Shown one piece after another: positions 7,982-16,857 of a stretch of 64,000 nt of DNA; position 1 is the first letter of the stretch; each line of letters begins with the position of its first letter. The notes beneath the pieces were generated by a model, which saw only the letters and a list, made by a program, of their open reading frames with translations, was not told the origin of the DNA and did no database searches. This DNA comes from an actinobacterium LLX17. Lineage in GTDB: Bacteria > Actinomycetota > Actinomycetes > Propionibacteriales > Nocardioidaceae. The position numbers and the translations under genes were made by a program. The stretch is from positions 2,843,452 to 2,907,451 of the forward strand of contig KI301992.1 in assembly GCA_000471045.1 (NCBI GenBank), read 5' to 3'.

Positions 7982-9421
7982 CTACTCCTCGGAGAGCTCG
8001 CCGTTGTCGGACTCGAGCGTGACCTCGACGGTCTGCGTCTCGTCACCGCGCCGCAGGGTCATCTCGACGGTCTCGCCGGGCTTGTAGCCACGGATCGTGG
8101 CGACCAGGGCGCTGGAGCTGGCGATGGGGTCGCCGTTGAGGCTCGTGATGACGTCGCCGGCTTCAATGCCCGCCTTGTCGCCGGCACCACCTTCGGTGAC
8201 CTCCTTGACCTCCGCGCCGATGCCGGTGATCTCGTCCTCGCCGATGGCGGGGGAGACGGTGACGCCGATGCGCGCGTGCTCGACCGGCTTGCCCTCGAGG
8301 AGCTGCTCGGCGACGTTGCGGGCGAGGTCGATCGGGATGGCGAAGCCCAGGCCGATCGACCCGGCGGTGCCGGACGAGGTGGCGCTGGCGCGGATGGCCG
8401 AGTTGATGCCGATGACGCGGCCCTCGATGTCGACGAGCGGACCACCGGAGTTGCCCGGGTTGATCGCGGCGTCGGTCTGCACGGCCGGGAAGACGGTGGC
8501 GTCGCCACCGGCGCCGTCGGAGGACTCGACCGGCCGGTTGAGGGCGCTGATGATGCCCACCGTCACGGTGCTCTCGAGGCCGAAGGGCGAACCGATCGCG
8601 ATGACGTCCTGGCCGACCGTCAGGTTGTTGGACGCTCCGAGCTCGGCGGGGACGAGGTCGGTCTTGCCCTCGGCGCGGATGACGGCGAGGTCGGTCACCG
8701 GGTCGCGGCCCACGATCTCGGCCGACGTGTTGGTGCCGTCGCTGAACGCCACGGTGATGGTGCCCTCCTCGGCGGCGGCCTCGACGACGTGGTTGTTGGT
8801 GAGGATGTTGCCGTCGGAGCTGAGGATGACGCCCGAGCCCGAGCCGCCCTCGTCGTCGTTGCGCACGTTGATCTGCACGACTGAGGGGAGCAGCTCCTTG
8901 GCGACCGCCTCGACGGCACCGGCGGGGGCCTTCTCGGTGGAGGCGGGGGTGTCGAGCGAGGACGTCGTGCTGCCGGAGGAGCCATGGTCGTCGTCACCGA
9001 GCTCGTGGAGCGCTGCGCCGCCGTAGCCGGCTCCGCCGGCCAGCAGCACGACGAGGGTGCCGATGCCGAGGGCCTTGGCGACGCCTCCGCCTCGACGCCC
9101 GTCACGACGGTCTCCGCCACCAGACCCACTCCCCGACCGGTGGTCGGTCGGCGGTGCGGGCGGGAAGGCGATGGTGGGCTCCGGTGCGCCGGCGTAGGCC
9201 GAGGACGGCGGTGCACTGCTGGGGGCGCTGGTGGGGGTGCTCGCCGATGCGGCCTCGGTGTGGGGCGGGGGCACCGGTCCGGGCTCGCGGCTGCCGAGAT
9301 TCGTCGTGGGCTCGCCGTCGGCGGCGCTGTGGTCCCAGGGGGTGTGCTCCGAGGGGTCCGGGGACGGATCCGGGGAGGGATCCGACGGGCGCTCGGCGAA
9401 GGGATCGTGCGGTGCAGTCAT
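7982..9421 (-). CDS. pepD: PepD/HtrA-like membrane serine protease with PDZ domain
   Basis: A 479-residue protein. The first ~110 residues are Pro/Ser/Thr-rich and disordered, followed by one membrane helix (~114-136) and a trypsin-like domain with catalytic His in TNNHVVE (~210), Asp in VTDLAVIR (~243) and Ser in NPGNSGGPL (~324). A C-terminal PDZ domain (~385-475) includes GDVITSLNGDPI. It degrades or chaperones misfolded proteins outside the membrane. It lies 16 bases behind the two-component pair, the same order as mprA-mprB-pepD in Mycobacterium, and has its own copy of the regulator box 23 bases before its ATG. Confidence 0.9.
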   Translation of the reverse strand: MTAPHDPFAERPSDPSPDPSPDPSEHTPWDHSAADGEPTTNLGSREPGPVPPPHTEAASASTPTSAPSSAPPSSAYAGAPEPTIAFPPAPPTDHRSGSGSGGGDRRDGRRGGGVAKALGIGTLVVLLAGGAGYGGAALHELGDDDHGSSGSTTSSLDTPASTEKAPAGAVEAVAKELLPSVVQINVRNDDEGGSGSGVILSSDGNILTNNHVVEAAAEEGTITVAFSDGTNTSAEIVGRDPVTDLAVIRAEGKTDLVPAELGASNNLTVGQDVIAIGSPFGLESTVTVGIISALNRPVESSDGAGGDATVFPAVQTDAAINPGNSGGPLVDIEGRVIGINSAIRASATSSGTAGSIGLGFAIPIDLARNVAEQLLEGKPVEHARIGVTVSPAIGEDEITGIGAEVKEVTEGGAGDKAGIEAGDVITSLNGDPIASSSALVATIRGYKPGETVEMTLRRGDETQTVEVTLESDNGELSEE

Positions 9422-9437
9422 GGTGAGAGTTTCTCCC

Positions 9438-10895
9438 TCATCGCTGAGACGGGTCTGAGATGGTCGTGTGCTCCGACGAAGTGTTCGCCGGAGGGTTCAT
9501 CAGGGGGATCTCCGTCGCCGGTGGTACCTCCATGGTGAAGGTGGCGCCCTCACCCTGCACGGAAGCCACGGTCACCGAGCCCCCGTGCCGCTCCGCAGCG
9601 CGGCGCACGATCGAGAGCCCGAGGCCCGATCCGGGCTGGGTCCGGGCGTCGCTGGCGCGGTAGAACCGGTCGAACACGTGCGGCAGGTCGTCCGGCGAGA
9701 TGCCGGGTCCCTGGTCGGCGACCGACAGCGTCCCGTCGGACAGCCGGACGTCGACGACGCCGTGCGGGGGGCTCCATTTGGCGGCGTTGTCGAGCAGGTT
9801 GGTCACCGCGCGCTCGAGCAGTCGTGGCTCGCCCTCGACCCACCACGGCTCGAGGTCGACGTCGAAGCGCAGGGACGGTGCGCGCAGCCGTACCCGCTCG
9901 ACCGCGTGGGTGACGACGTCGGCGAGGTCCAGCGGCTCGGGGTCGTGGTGCAGGGGCTCGTCGCGCGCCAGCTCGACGAGGTCTCCGATCAGGGTGGTGA
10001 GCTCCTCGACCTGGGCGCGGACGTCCGTCTCGATCTCGTCGCGCTGGTCGTCGCGGAGCGCCCGGCCGGTGCTGCGGGCCTGGGTCAGCAGCTCGATGTT
10101 GGTGCGGAGGCTGGTCAGCGGCGTGCGCAGCTCGTGGCCGGCGTCAGCGACGAGCTGGCGTTGCTGGCGCTGCGAGGCCGACAGGGCGATGAGCATCTGG
10201 TTGAACGCGGTGGTGAGCCGGGCGAGCTCGTCGTTGCCGATGACCTCGATCGGCGTGAGCTCCTGGGTGTGGGCGACGTGCTCGACCGCTCGCGTCAGCC
10301 GGCGCACCGGCCGCAGGCCGTTGGTGGCGACGGTCCACCCGGCGACGCCGGCGAGCAGCACGCCGGCCGTGCTGACCAGGAGCAGGATGAGCCCCAGCCG
10401 CTCGAGGCTGCGCTGGATCGAGTCCATCGGCTGCACCATCACGAGGGCGGAGCCGGACCCGGCCTGCACGGCGATGACCCGGTAGGCGGTGTCACCGACC
10501 ACCGCCGTGCGGGCCGAAGACGTGGCTCGGCCGATCGACACGTCAAGCTCGTTCTGGGACGGCCGGATGGTGGTGCTGCCGGTCAGGCTGGCGAACAGCT
10601 GGCCGCCGTCGACCGTGAAGATCTCGATGCCGGCCACGTCGAGCAGCTCGGCATCCTGCTCGCTGATGGTCGACGGGGTGTAGCCCGCCTCGACGGCCTT
10701 CTCGGCGCGGGCGCGGATCGACTCGTCGAGATTGCCGATCAGCTCGGACCGCACCACGAAGTAGACCATCGTGCTGACCCCACCGAGGGTCAGGGCGACG
10801 GCCAGCGTCGCGAGCGTCGCGACACGGGCGGCCAACGAGATGCGGAGGGTGAATCGGCGCAGCTGCCGGTGGACCGCGTCGACGAGCCGAGTCAT
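9438..10895 (-). CDS. mprB: Sensor histidine kinase, MprB-like
   Basis: A 485-residue kinase. A transmembrane helix near residues 20-40, a ~115-residue extracellular region and a second helix near 160-180 are followed by HAMP, then the dimerisation domain with phospho-acceptor His in DAGHELRTPLTSLR (~253), then HATPase with N box LLDNAAKW, G1 DQGPGISPDD and G2 GSGLGLSIV. The start is ATG 10895, which overlaps the stop of the response regulator gene (TCAT on the plus strand); a longer in-frame extension into that gene is not real. In mycobacteria MprB senses envelope stress through its extracellular part and DnaK. The same role is inferred here from gene order. Confidence 0.9.
   Translation of the reverse strand: MTRLVDAVHRQLRRFTLRISLAARVATLATLAVALTLGGVSTMVYFVVRSELIGNLDESIRARAEKAVEAGYTPSTISEQDAELLDVAGIEIFTVDGGQLFASLTGSTTIRPSQNELDVSIGRATSSARTAVVGDTAYRVIAVQAGSGSALVMVQPMDSIQRSLERLGLILLLVSTAGVLLAGVAGWTVATNGLRPVRRLTRAVEHVAHTQELTPIEVIGNDELARLTTAFNQMLIALSASQRQQRQLVADAGHELRTPLTSLRTNIELLTQARSTGRALRDDQRDEIETDVRAQVEELTTLIGDLVELARDEPLHHDPEPLDLADVVTHAVERVRLRAPSLRFDVDLEPWWVEGEPRLLERAVTNLLDNAAKWSPPHGVVDVRLSDGTLSVADQGPGISPDDLPHVFDRFYRASDARTQPGSGLGLSIVRRAAERHGGSVTVASVQGEGATFTMEVPPATEIPLMNPPANTSSEHTTISDPSQR
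9444..9460 (-). promoter_or_regulatory. Putative MprA-type direct-repeat box before pepD
   Basis: On the minus strand the sequence reads TCTCAG-acccg-TCTCAG. The downstream half begins 23 bases upstream of the pepD ATG, with a GAAACT -10-like box (9428-9433) between. The same arrangement precedes mprA. The box lies in the last codons of the kinase gene. Confidence 0.6.
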
Positions 10896-11584
10896 CAGGG
10901 CGGCGTCTCCCGCAGCACGTAGCCGACGCCGCGCACGGTGTGCAGCAGGCGGTCCTCGCCCTCGGCCTCGAGCTTGCGGCGGACGTAGCCCACGTAGACC
11001 TCGAGCGAGTTGGCGGTGGTGGGGAAGTCGAAGCCCCACACCTCCTGCAGGATGAACGCCCGCTCCAGCACGCGCTTGGGCCGCTGGAGGAACAGCTCGA
11101 GCAGGGCGAACTCGGTGCGGGTCAACGAGACCGGACGCTCACCGCGACGCACCTCGCGGGTCACGGGGTCGAGCGAGAGGTCGGCGAACGTCAGGGGTGC
11201 CTCGTCGGCGGGCTCGTCCGATCGCGCCGAGCGGCGCAGCAGCGCACGGACCCGGGCCAGCAACTCCTCGAGGGCGAAGGGCTTCGTCAGGTAGTCGTCG
11301 GCGCCCGCGTCGAGGCCGTCGACCCGGTCGGTGACGGCGTCGCGCGCGGTGAGCACCAGGATCGGCACGTCGTTGCCGGCGCTGCGCAGGGCGCGGGTGG
11401 TCTCGAGACCGTCGAGCCGCGGCATCATGACGTCGATGACGATGGCGTCGGGCTGGACCTGGGGGACTCGAGCGAGCGCCTCGGCGCCGTCGGCCGCCAG
11501 CTCGACGGTGTAGCCGTTGAACTCGAGGGACCGCCGCAGGGAGTCGCGGACGGCCCGGTCGTCGTCGACCACGAGGATGCGCAT
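10895..11584 (-). CDS. mprA: OmpR-family response regulator, MprA-like
   Basis: A 229-residue two-domain regulator. The receiver has the acidic pair VDDD, phospho-acceptor Asp in [11 protein letters not shown] (~51), Thr in LVLTARD and Lys in DDYLTKPF. The C-terminal OmpR winged helix ends with [14 protein letters not shown] use ATG 11584 (MRILVVDDD) rather than an upstream in-frame codon, because the receiver fold begins there and a CAGACT -10-like box lies six bases upstream. It is the first gene of the operon and is translationally coupled to the kinase. A direct repeat just upstream suggests autoregulation. Confidence 0.9.
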   Translation of the reverse strand: MRILVVDDDRAVRDSLRRSLEFNGYTVELAADGAEALARVPQVQPDAIVIDVMMPRLDGLETTRALRSAGNDVPILVLTARDAVTDRVDGLDAGADDYLTKPFALEELLARVRALLRRSARSDEPADEAPLTFADLSLDPVTREVRRGERPVSLTRTEFALLELFLQRPKRVLERAFILQEVWGFDFPTTANSLEVYVGYVRRKLEAEGEDRLLHTVRGVGYVLRETPP

Positions 11585-11606
11585 GGGCCCAGTCTGCCTC
11601 GCGGCC

Positions 11607-11623
11607 CTGAAATCGCGCTGAGA
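11607..11623 (-). promoter_or_regulatory. Putative MprA-type direct-repeat box before mprA
   Basis: The minus strand reads TCTCAG-cgcga-TTTCAG, with the near end 23 bases from the mprA ATG. Position and spacing equal those of the box before pepD. Confidence 0.6.
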
Positions 11624-11648
11624 CACAGCAGTTCTGCAGCGGACGGGC

Positions 11649-12509
11649 CTACAGCAGGGTGCGGGCCGTGTCGGCCGCGCGGGCACCGTAGCCGCCGCCG
11701 AACATCACCGCGTGCACGAGCAGCGGGTGCAGCTGGTGCAGGGCCACGCGGTCCTGCCAGCCGTCGGCGAGCGGGGCGGCCTCGTCGTAGGCGGTGAGGA
11801 TGCGTTGCAGGTGCGGGATGCCGAACAGCGCCAGCATCGCGAGGTCGGTCTCGCGGTGACCACCGTGCGCGGCAGGGTCGATGACCCACGTGGTGCCGTC
11901 GTGCCCCCAGACCACGTTGCCCGACCAGAGGTCGCCGTGGATGCGGGCGGGCGGCTCGGCGTCACCGGCGAGCCGGTGGATGCGCCGCATGACCGTCTCG
12001 ATGTCGGCGGCCTCGTCGGTCTGCAGCGCACCGCGGTCGACGGCGGCCCGCACGTACGGCATGACACGTCGTGAGGCGTAGAACTCCGGCCACGTCGGCA
12101 GCGACCGGTTGGGCAGGGGCGCCAGCCCGATGAACCCGTCGGCGTCGGCACCGAAGGCCGGGGCGCCGGCGGCGTGGGTGGCGGCGAGCTGACGCCCGAA
12201 CCGCTCACCCGCCTCGCCGGTCGGCCGGCCGTGCTCGACCCACGCCGTCACCAGGCAGTCGTCGGCGACCGCCAGGACCTCGGGCACCGGGACGCCGCCG
12301 GCCTCACGGAGCCAGCGCAGGCCGCGGGCCTCGGTGGCGAAGAAGCTGGCTGGCGACTGAGGTCGGGTCTTGATGATCGCCATGCGCCCGTCGGACAGGC
12401 GCAGCCGCGTGGCGGTGCTGACGTCGCCACCCGCCACCGGGGTGGTCGAGACGACGGAGACGCCGAGCAGCTGCTCCGCGCGTGCCGCCGTTCCTGCCAT
12501 GCGAGCCAT
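11649..12509 (-). CDS. Fructosamine kinase family / phosphotransferase
   Basis: A 286-residue aminoglycoside-phosphotransferase-fold protein. The Brenner-type catalytic segment [13 protein letters not shown] and the metal-binding [18 protein letters not shown] are clear, as is the N-terminal ATP-binding lysine in MAIIKTRP. This wording is that of the fructosamine/ketosamine-3-kinase family, which phosphorylates sugars attached to proteins so that the glycation can be released. The start ATG 12509 has a TAACGT -10 box seven bases upstream (12517-12522, minus strand). It is independent of mprA, which is transcribed in the same direction downstream. Confidence 0.8.
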   Translation of the reverse strand: MARMAGTAARAEQLLGVSVVSTTPVAGGDVSTATRLRLSDGRMAIIKTRPQSPASFFATEARGLRWLREAGGVPVPEVLAVADDCLVTAWVEHGRPTGEAGERFGRQLAATHAAGAPAFGADADGFIGLAPLPNRSLPTWPEFYASRRVMPYVRAAVDRGALQTDEAADIETVMRRIHRLAGDAEPPARIHGDLWSGNVVWGHDGTTWVIDPAAHGGHRETDLAMLALFGIPHLQRILTAYDEAAPLADGWQDRVALHQLHPLLVHAVMFGGGYGARAADTARTLL

Positions 12510-12581
12510 GACGGTGACGTTACCGGTCGTCGGGCTGACGAGCCGTCCCAGCGGTGGACCTCCGAGGGCCGCACCGACCTG

Positions 12582-13118
12582 CTAGGACGCTCCGGGACGC
12601 TCCGCGGGGGGCACCTGCTGGGCGAGGTGCTCGACGAGGACGTCGGACGTGCGCTCGATCATGGCCAGCACGTCGCGGAAGCCCTGGTCGCCCCCGTACC
12701 AGGGGTCGGGCACGTCGAGGTCGGGGTTGTTCGCCTCGGGGTCGTTCGCCTCGGGGTCGAAGGAGCGGAACATCCGCACGCTCGCCTGCTCGGCCACCGT
12801 GGGCGCCAGCTCGAGGACGTCGGCACGGTTGCTGGCGTCCATGACCAGGATCAGGTCGTGCTCGGCGTACCAGTCGATCGTGAACGTGCGGGCTCGGTGG
12901 CGGGTGGGATCCAGGCCTGCGTCGCTCAGCACGGCCGCGGCGCGGGGGTCCATGGGCTCACCCTCGTGCCACCCGCCCGTGCCCGACGAGCTGACCTCGA
13001 CACGGTCGTCGAGCCCCGCCTCGCGGAGCTTCGCGTCGAGCACCACGTGGGCGATGGGCGAGCGGCAGATGTTGCCCAGGCACACGACAGCGACCCGGTA
13101 CGGGTCGGGCGACGGCAT
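12582..13118 (-). CDS. Low-molecular-weight protein tyrosine phosphatase
   Basis: A 178-residue enzyme with the P-loop VCLGNICRSP (CX5R) at residues ~13-22 and the acid DPW motif in DVPDPWYGG. It removes phosphate from tyrosine residues and may act in capsule or cell-wall signalling, or on arginine phosphate. Just before DPW there is a repeated stretch (DPEANDPEANNPD) encoded by two exact 15-base copies at 12729-12758, so this loop is longer than usual. The ATG overlaps the stop of the holin-like gene upstream (TCA/CAT at 13116-13120), indicating a two-gene operon. Confidence 0.9.
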   Translation of the reverse strand: MPSPDPYRVAVVCLGNICRSPIAHVVLDAKLREAGLDDRVEVSSSGTGGWHEGEPMDPRAAAVLSDAGLDPTRHRARTFTIDWYAEHDLILVMDASNRADVLELAPTVAEQASVRMFRSFDPEANDPEANNPDLDVPDPWYGGDQGFRDVLAMIERTSDVLVEHLAQQVPPAERPGAS

Positions 13119-13504
13119 CAGTCGCGGCCGCCGACCAAGGCGGTGACGACGGTCTGCGAGATGGAGATGACGACCGACGCGAGCATCGCCCACCAGAACC
13201 CGTCGATGACGAAGGCGACGCCGAACGACTCGGTGATGCGCTCGGTGAGCAGGAGCAGCAGGGCGTTGATGACCAGCAGCGCCAGGCCGAGCGTGACGAT
13301 GATGAACGGCAGCGAGAGCAGCTTGACGATGGGGCCGACGATCGCGTTGATGAGCGTGAACACGAGCGCGACGATCAGCAGCGTGACGATGCGTCCGCCC
13401 GCGGTGTCGCCCGCGACGCCGATGTCCATGTGGGTGCCGAGCAGCCAAGCGGAGAAGGCCAGGGCGACCGCGCTGACCAGCCACGTTCCGAGGAAGCGTT
13501 CCAT
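13118..13504 (-). CDS. Phage-holin-family (4-TM) membrane protein
   Basis: A 128-residue protein with four hydrophobic helices (~5-25, 35-55, 60-85, 95-120) and the conserved PIVKLLSLPFIIVTLGLALLV core of the Phage_holin_4_2 family. Despite the name these are ordinary chromosomal actinobacterial proteins of unknown role, and nothing phage-like surrounds it. It forms an operon with the tyrosine phosphatase. Confidence 0.8.
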   Translation of the reverse strand: MERFLGTWLVSAVALAFSAWLLGTHMDIGVAGDTAGGRIVTLLIVALVFTLINAIVGPIVKLLSLPFIIVTLGLALLVINALLLLLTERITESFGVAFVIDGFWWAMLASVVISISQTVVTALVGGRD

Positions 13505-13554
13505 GCCTCGATGCTCTCACGGGCTCCCCCGCTCCCTGAGGTGCGAGGGAGCCG

Positions 13555-13568
13555 CCCGGCTAGCCGGG
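13555..13568. other. 14-base perfect palindrome
   Basis: CCCGGCTAGCCGGG lies midway between the divergent holin-family and HNH genes. It could be an operator or a hairpin in the 5' leader of the HNH gene; nothing decides between these. Confidence 0.4.
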
Positions 13569-13628
13569 TTTCCACAGGCCTCACGTCGTCGCCGGTGGCG
13601 TGTCGGTTCCCGCCGGGAGGGTGGGGTC

Positions 13629-14768
13629 ATGTCCTCGCACCTCGCTGATTCGTCGGCCCGGCTCACTGAGCTAGGGCGGGTTCGTGCGCGGGCGGAGGCT
13701 GCCGAGGACGCCCAGATGCTGGCGATGGCCCGGCAGATGCGCGCCGACGCCGCGAAGGCGGAATCGCCGATGCGCAGGCAGGTCGAGCTGTCGGTCATCC
13801 CTCTGACGCTCGGCCAGGCCATGGGTCTGTCCGAGACGCAGCTGATGAATCGGCTCGCCGCTGTCGAGCGGGTTCATGACCAGCTGCCCGACACCTGGAC
13901 TGCCTACACGAGCGGCAGCATCGATGCCGCTCGCGTACGTGAGATCGGCCGCATCTCCAGTCGCCTGGAGCGCGACGAGTCGTTCGAGCGCCTCGACACC
14001 AAGGCCGCCCGCTATGCCTCCACCCACACTGTTCCCGAGCTGCGGGCCTGGTTGAAGCGGTTCGTCGTCCGGGTCGAGCCCGACCGGGCAGCGGTGCGGG
14101 CCGAGAAGGAACGGGCCGCGCGGCGGGTCGACGTCTCCCATGACGACGACGCCATGGCCTGGCTCACCGCGTACCTGCCGTCCCACGTGGCGGGGGCGAT
14201 CGACAAGCGCCTCGACCGCGCAGCACGCGCCATGGGCTCCGACGATGAGCGGACCCTTGCCCAGAAGCGGGCAGACCTGCTCGCGTCGTGGATGACCACG
14301 TCAGATGAAGTCGAGCCCACCCTCCGCACCGACATCGCGATCACCATCGGTGCCGATGTCCTTCCCGGCGCAACCGAGGGGTTCGGGTTCGCGGCCGACG
14401 GCTCCTGGTCGGTCCCTTCCGCCTGGGTCGCTGAGCTGGCCCAGACGGGCAATCCGTTCTGGCACCGGATGGTCCTCGACCCCGTCACCGACGACGTCCT
14501 CTCCCACGAATACACCGGAAGATTCGCCCCCGAGATCCTCACCAAAGCCCTCATCTTCCGCGACGGCGTCTGCCAAGCACCCGGGTGCCTGACCCCAGCT
14601 GATCGGTGCGACATCGACCATCGACAACCCTGGCCGAACGGACCTACCACCGGCGACAACCTCAGTCCGATGTCCAGGCGTCACCATTCCCAGAAGGGAC
14701 ACGGCGTCATCTGGGTCCTGCCCGACGAAACCAGAAGGGTCGTGGAACCACTCGACCGGACCGCCTGA
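13629..14768 (+). CDS. DUF222 / HNH endonuclease domain protein (13E12 repeat family)
   Basis: A 379-residue protein. An N-terminal DUF222 helical domain (~20-280) is followed by an HNH motif near residues 315-360: CQAPGC, then DIDHRQPWPNGPTT..NLSPMSRRHHSQKHG-like. The zinc cysteines and the HH are present, so the nuclease site looks intact. Members of this family are multicopy in Nocardioidaceae and Mycobacteriaceae; function is unknown, and mobility has been suggested. The ATG follows GGAGGGTGGGG. The stop is embedded in a bidirectional hairpin. Confidence 0.85.
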   Translation: MSSHLADSSARLTELGRVRARAEAAEDAQMLAMARQMRADAAKAESPMRRQVELSVIPLTLGQAMGLSETQLMNRLAAVERVHDQLPDTWTAYTSGSIDAARVREIGRISSRLERDESFERLDTKAARYASTHTVPELRAWLKRFVVRVEPDRAAVRAEKERAARRVDVSHDDDAMAWLTAYLPSHVAGAIDKRLDRAARAMGSDDERTLAQKRADLLASWMTTSDEVEPTLRTDIAITIGADVLPGATEGFGFAADGSWSVPSAWVAELAQTGNPFWHRMVLDPVTDDVLSHEYTGRFAPEILTKALIFRDGVCQAPGCLTPADRCDIDHRQPWPNGPTTGDNLSPMSRRHHSQKGHGVIWVLPDETRRVVEPLDRTA

Positions 14769-14793
14769 GCCCCTGAGGCGAGGCGGGGCTCAG
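14765..14793. terminator. Bidirectional terminator hairpin overlapping two stop codons
   Basis: CTGAGCCCC-(11)-GGGGCTCAG forms a perfect nine-pair stem. The left arm contains the stop of the HNH gene and the right arm the stop of the convergent EamA gene. There is no T-run. Confidence 0.6.
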
Positions 14794-15740
14794 CCGGGGA
14801 CGGGCAGCTCGGCCGGTGACCGCGTCCGGGCCGTCTGCGCCAGCACGATGCCGGTCAGCAGCACGACCACCCCGAGCACCTGCACGGTCGAGAGCGCCTC
14901 GGCGAACCACGCCCAGCCGACCACCACGGCCACGACCGGCTCGAGCATCGCCACGACGCTGACCACGGTGGCGGGCAACCGGCGGAGGGCGAGCAGCAGC
15001 AGGAAGAACGGCGCCACGGTGCCCATCAGCACGACGCAGGTCATCGCGGCCCACGCCGGGACGGTCCAGTCGTCGAACCGGCCCAGGACCGAGGCGTCGA
15101 CGCCGAGCGAGTCGACGGTCCAGGCCGGTTCGAGGATCGTCATCAGCGCGGCCGCGAAGCCGAAGGACCACACGATGACGTGAAGTGGGCTGCCGCCGGT
15201 GTCGTGCTCGCCCAGGAGGAAGTAGGCGGCGAAGCACAGGCCGGCGGCGAAGGCCATCGTGAGCCCGAGCCCGTCGAACGCGAGCCCGGTCCACACCTGG
15301 CCCACCACCGCGAGCCCGACGACGGCGAGCCCCAGCGCGGGCCACATGCGGGCGTCGACCGACTCGCGCCGCACGAACCGCACCCACAGCACGACCCAGA
15401 CGGGACCCAGGTACTCGACGAGCAGCGCGATGCCGAGCGGCAGCCGGTCGATGGCCACGTTGTACGTCCACTGCAGGCCGACGACGCCGACGATGCCGAG
15501 GCCCGCGACGAGCAGGATCGCGCGCCCCCGAGGAGGTCGCAACGCACTGCGGTCGACCAGCAGGACGATGACCACCAGCACCAGGAAGGCCCCGGTGATG
15601 CGAACGCTGGTGAACGCTTCGGTCGACGTGCCGGAGCGCAGCGGGATGCGAGAGATGCCGGCGTTGAGGCCGAACAGGACGGCCGCGGCGATCACCAGGA
15701 GGTAGCCCGTCCAGGGGCGGGGCGTCGCGCTCACCGGCAC
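14790..15740 (-). CDS. EamA/DMT-superfamily transporter
   Basis: About 316 residues with ten predicted helices in two EamA repeats (GYLLVIAAAVLFGLNAGISR near the start, RRLPATVVSVVAMLEPVVAV in the second). It is RhtA/YdcZ-like in general look and likely exports amino acids or related solutes. The start is uncertain: GTG 15740 gives MPVSATPR, while GTG 15734 has a CAGGAT -10-like box exactly six bases upstream. It is divergent from hisC, and their promoters overlap. Confidence 0.85.
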   Translation of the reverse strand: MPVSATPRPWTGYLLVIAAAVLFGLNAGISRIPLRSGTSTEAFTSVRITGAFLVLVVIVLLVDRSALRPPRGRAILLVAGLGIVGVVGLQWTYNVAIDRLPLGIALLVEYLGPVWVVLWVRFVRRESVDARMWPALGLAVVGLAVVGQVWTGLAFDGLGLTMAFAAGLCFAAYFLLGEHDTGGSPLHVIVWSFGFAAALMTILEPAWTVDSLGVDASVLGRFDDWTVPAWAAMTCVVLMGTVAPFFLLLLALRRLPATVVSVVAMLEPVVAVVVGWAWFAEALSTVQVLGVVVLLTGIVLAQTARTRSPAELPVPG

Positions 15741-15766
15741 ATCCTGTCAGCCCCTACCCTCGACTC

Positions 15767-16807
15767 GTGACGTCTCCTCAACCTCGACCCGTGCTCGCGC
15801 AGATCCCCGCCTACCGCGCTGGTCGGCCGTCGCCGGACGAGAGCCTCAAGCTCTCGAGCAACGAGAACCCCTTCGCCCCGCTGCCGGGCGTCGTGCAGGA
15901 GGCGACGGCGCAGCTGGGCCGCGTGAACCGCTACCCCGATGCCGGCAGCGCGGCGCTGTACGACGCGCTCGCGCGGCACCACGACGTCGCCCCCGATCGC
16001 CTCGTCGCGGGCACGGGGTCAGTCGCGGTGCTGTACACCCTGCTGACGGCGTTCTGTGGTCCCGGTGACGAGGTCGTGATGCCGTGGCGCTCCTTCGAGG
16101 CCTACCCGATCGGGGTCGCCCTGACGGGCGCGACGGTGGTGCCGGTCCCGCTGCGGCCCGACGCCACGCACGACGTCGAGGCGATGATCGCGGCCGTCAC
16201 GCCGCGCACCAAGGTGCTGCTGGTGTGCACGCCCAACAACCCCACCGGACCGGTCGTGACGTCCGACCAGCTGACGACGCTGCTCGACGCCGTGCGGTCC
16301 GACGTGCTCGTGGTCGTCGACGAGGCGTACGTCGAGTTCGTGCGTCATCCCGCCGCGGCGTCGGGCCCGGACGAGCTGGGTCGCGACAACGTGGTGGTGC
16401 TGCGCACGTTCTCGAAGGCGTACGGCCTGGCCGGTCTGCGGGTGGGCTACGGCATCGGCGCCGAGCCGGTCATCGAGGCCGTGCGGCGGGCTTCGACCCC
16501 CTTCGGCGTCACCGACGTGGCGCAGGCCGCCGCGGTCGCCTCGCTCGGCGAGACCGATGCGCTCCGCGACCGCGTGGATGCGGTGGTGGCCGAGCGCGAC
16601 CGGATGGTCGAGGCGTTGCGCTCGATGGGGTGGGATGTCCCCGACGCGCAGGGCAACTTCGTCTGGCTGCCGGCCGGTGATCGAGCCCTGGACGTGGCCG
16701 CCGCGTGCCAGCCCGTGTCGGTCCGGCCCTTCGCCGGCGAGGGCGTGCGCGTCACGGTCGGCACGGCGGCCGCGAACGACCGGTTGCTCGAAGCTCTGGG
16801 CCTGTAG
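15767..16807 (+). CDS. hisC: Histidinol-phosphate aminotransferase family (HisC/Pat)
   Basis: A 346-residue PLP enzyme of fold type I. Visible family features are LKLSSNENPFAP at the N-terminus, CTPNNPTGP, VVDEAYVEF, and the Schiff-base lysine in FSKAYGLAGLR (Lys ~217). It transaminates histidinol phosphate and/or aromatic amino acids; actinobacteria carry paralogs (Pat) for phenylalanine, and no his operon adjoins here, so Pat is a fair alternative. The GTG start lies six bases after a TACCCT -10 box (15755-15760), so the mRNA is leaderless. Confidence 0.85.
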   Translation: MTSPQPRPVLAQIPAYRAGRPSPDESLKLSSNENPFAPLPGVVQEATAQLGRVNRYPDAGSAALYDALARHHDVAPDRLVAGTGSVAVLYTLLTAFCGPGDEVVMPWRSFEAYPIGVALTGATVVPVPLRPDATHDVEAMIAAVTPRTKVLLVCTPNNPTGPVVTSDQLTTLLDAVRSDVLVVVDEAYVEFVRHPAAASGPDELGRDNVVVLRTFSKAYGLAGLRVGYGIGAEPVIEAVRRASTPFGVTDVAQAAAVASLGETDALRDRVDAVVAERDRMVEALRSMGWDVPDAQGNFVWLPAGDRALDVAAACQPVSVRPFAGEGVRVTVGTAAANDRLLEALGL

Positions 16808-16840
16808 GCATCAGATCTGGAAGTGCGGGTGGGCGTCGGT

Positions 16841-16846
16841 TACGGT
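16841..16846 (+). promoter_or_regulatory. Candidate -10 box of the bkd operon
   Basis: TACGGT, with a predicted start site near 16853, just upstream of a CRP-type operator. Confidence 0.4.
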
Positions 16847-16857
16847 GGGGGCAAACA

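Noticed and set aside
13118..13504. Prophage remnant, because of the holin-family name
   Set aside because: This four-helix family is chromosomal in most actinomycetes, is coupled here to a tyrosine phosphatase, and no phage gene is near.
13629..14768. DUF222/HNH gene as a mobile intron or intein element
   Set aside because: The gene is free-standing with its own RBS and terminator, shows no split host gene and no flanking direct repeats. Only family-level multicopy behaviour hints at mobility.
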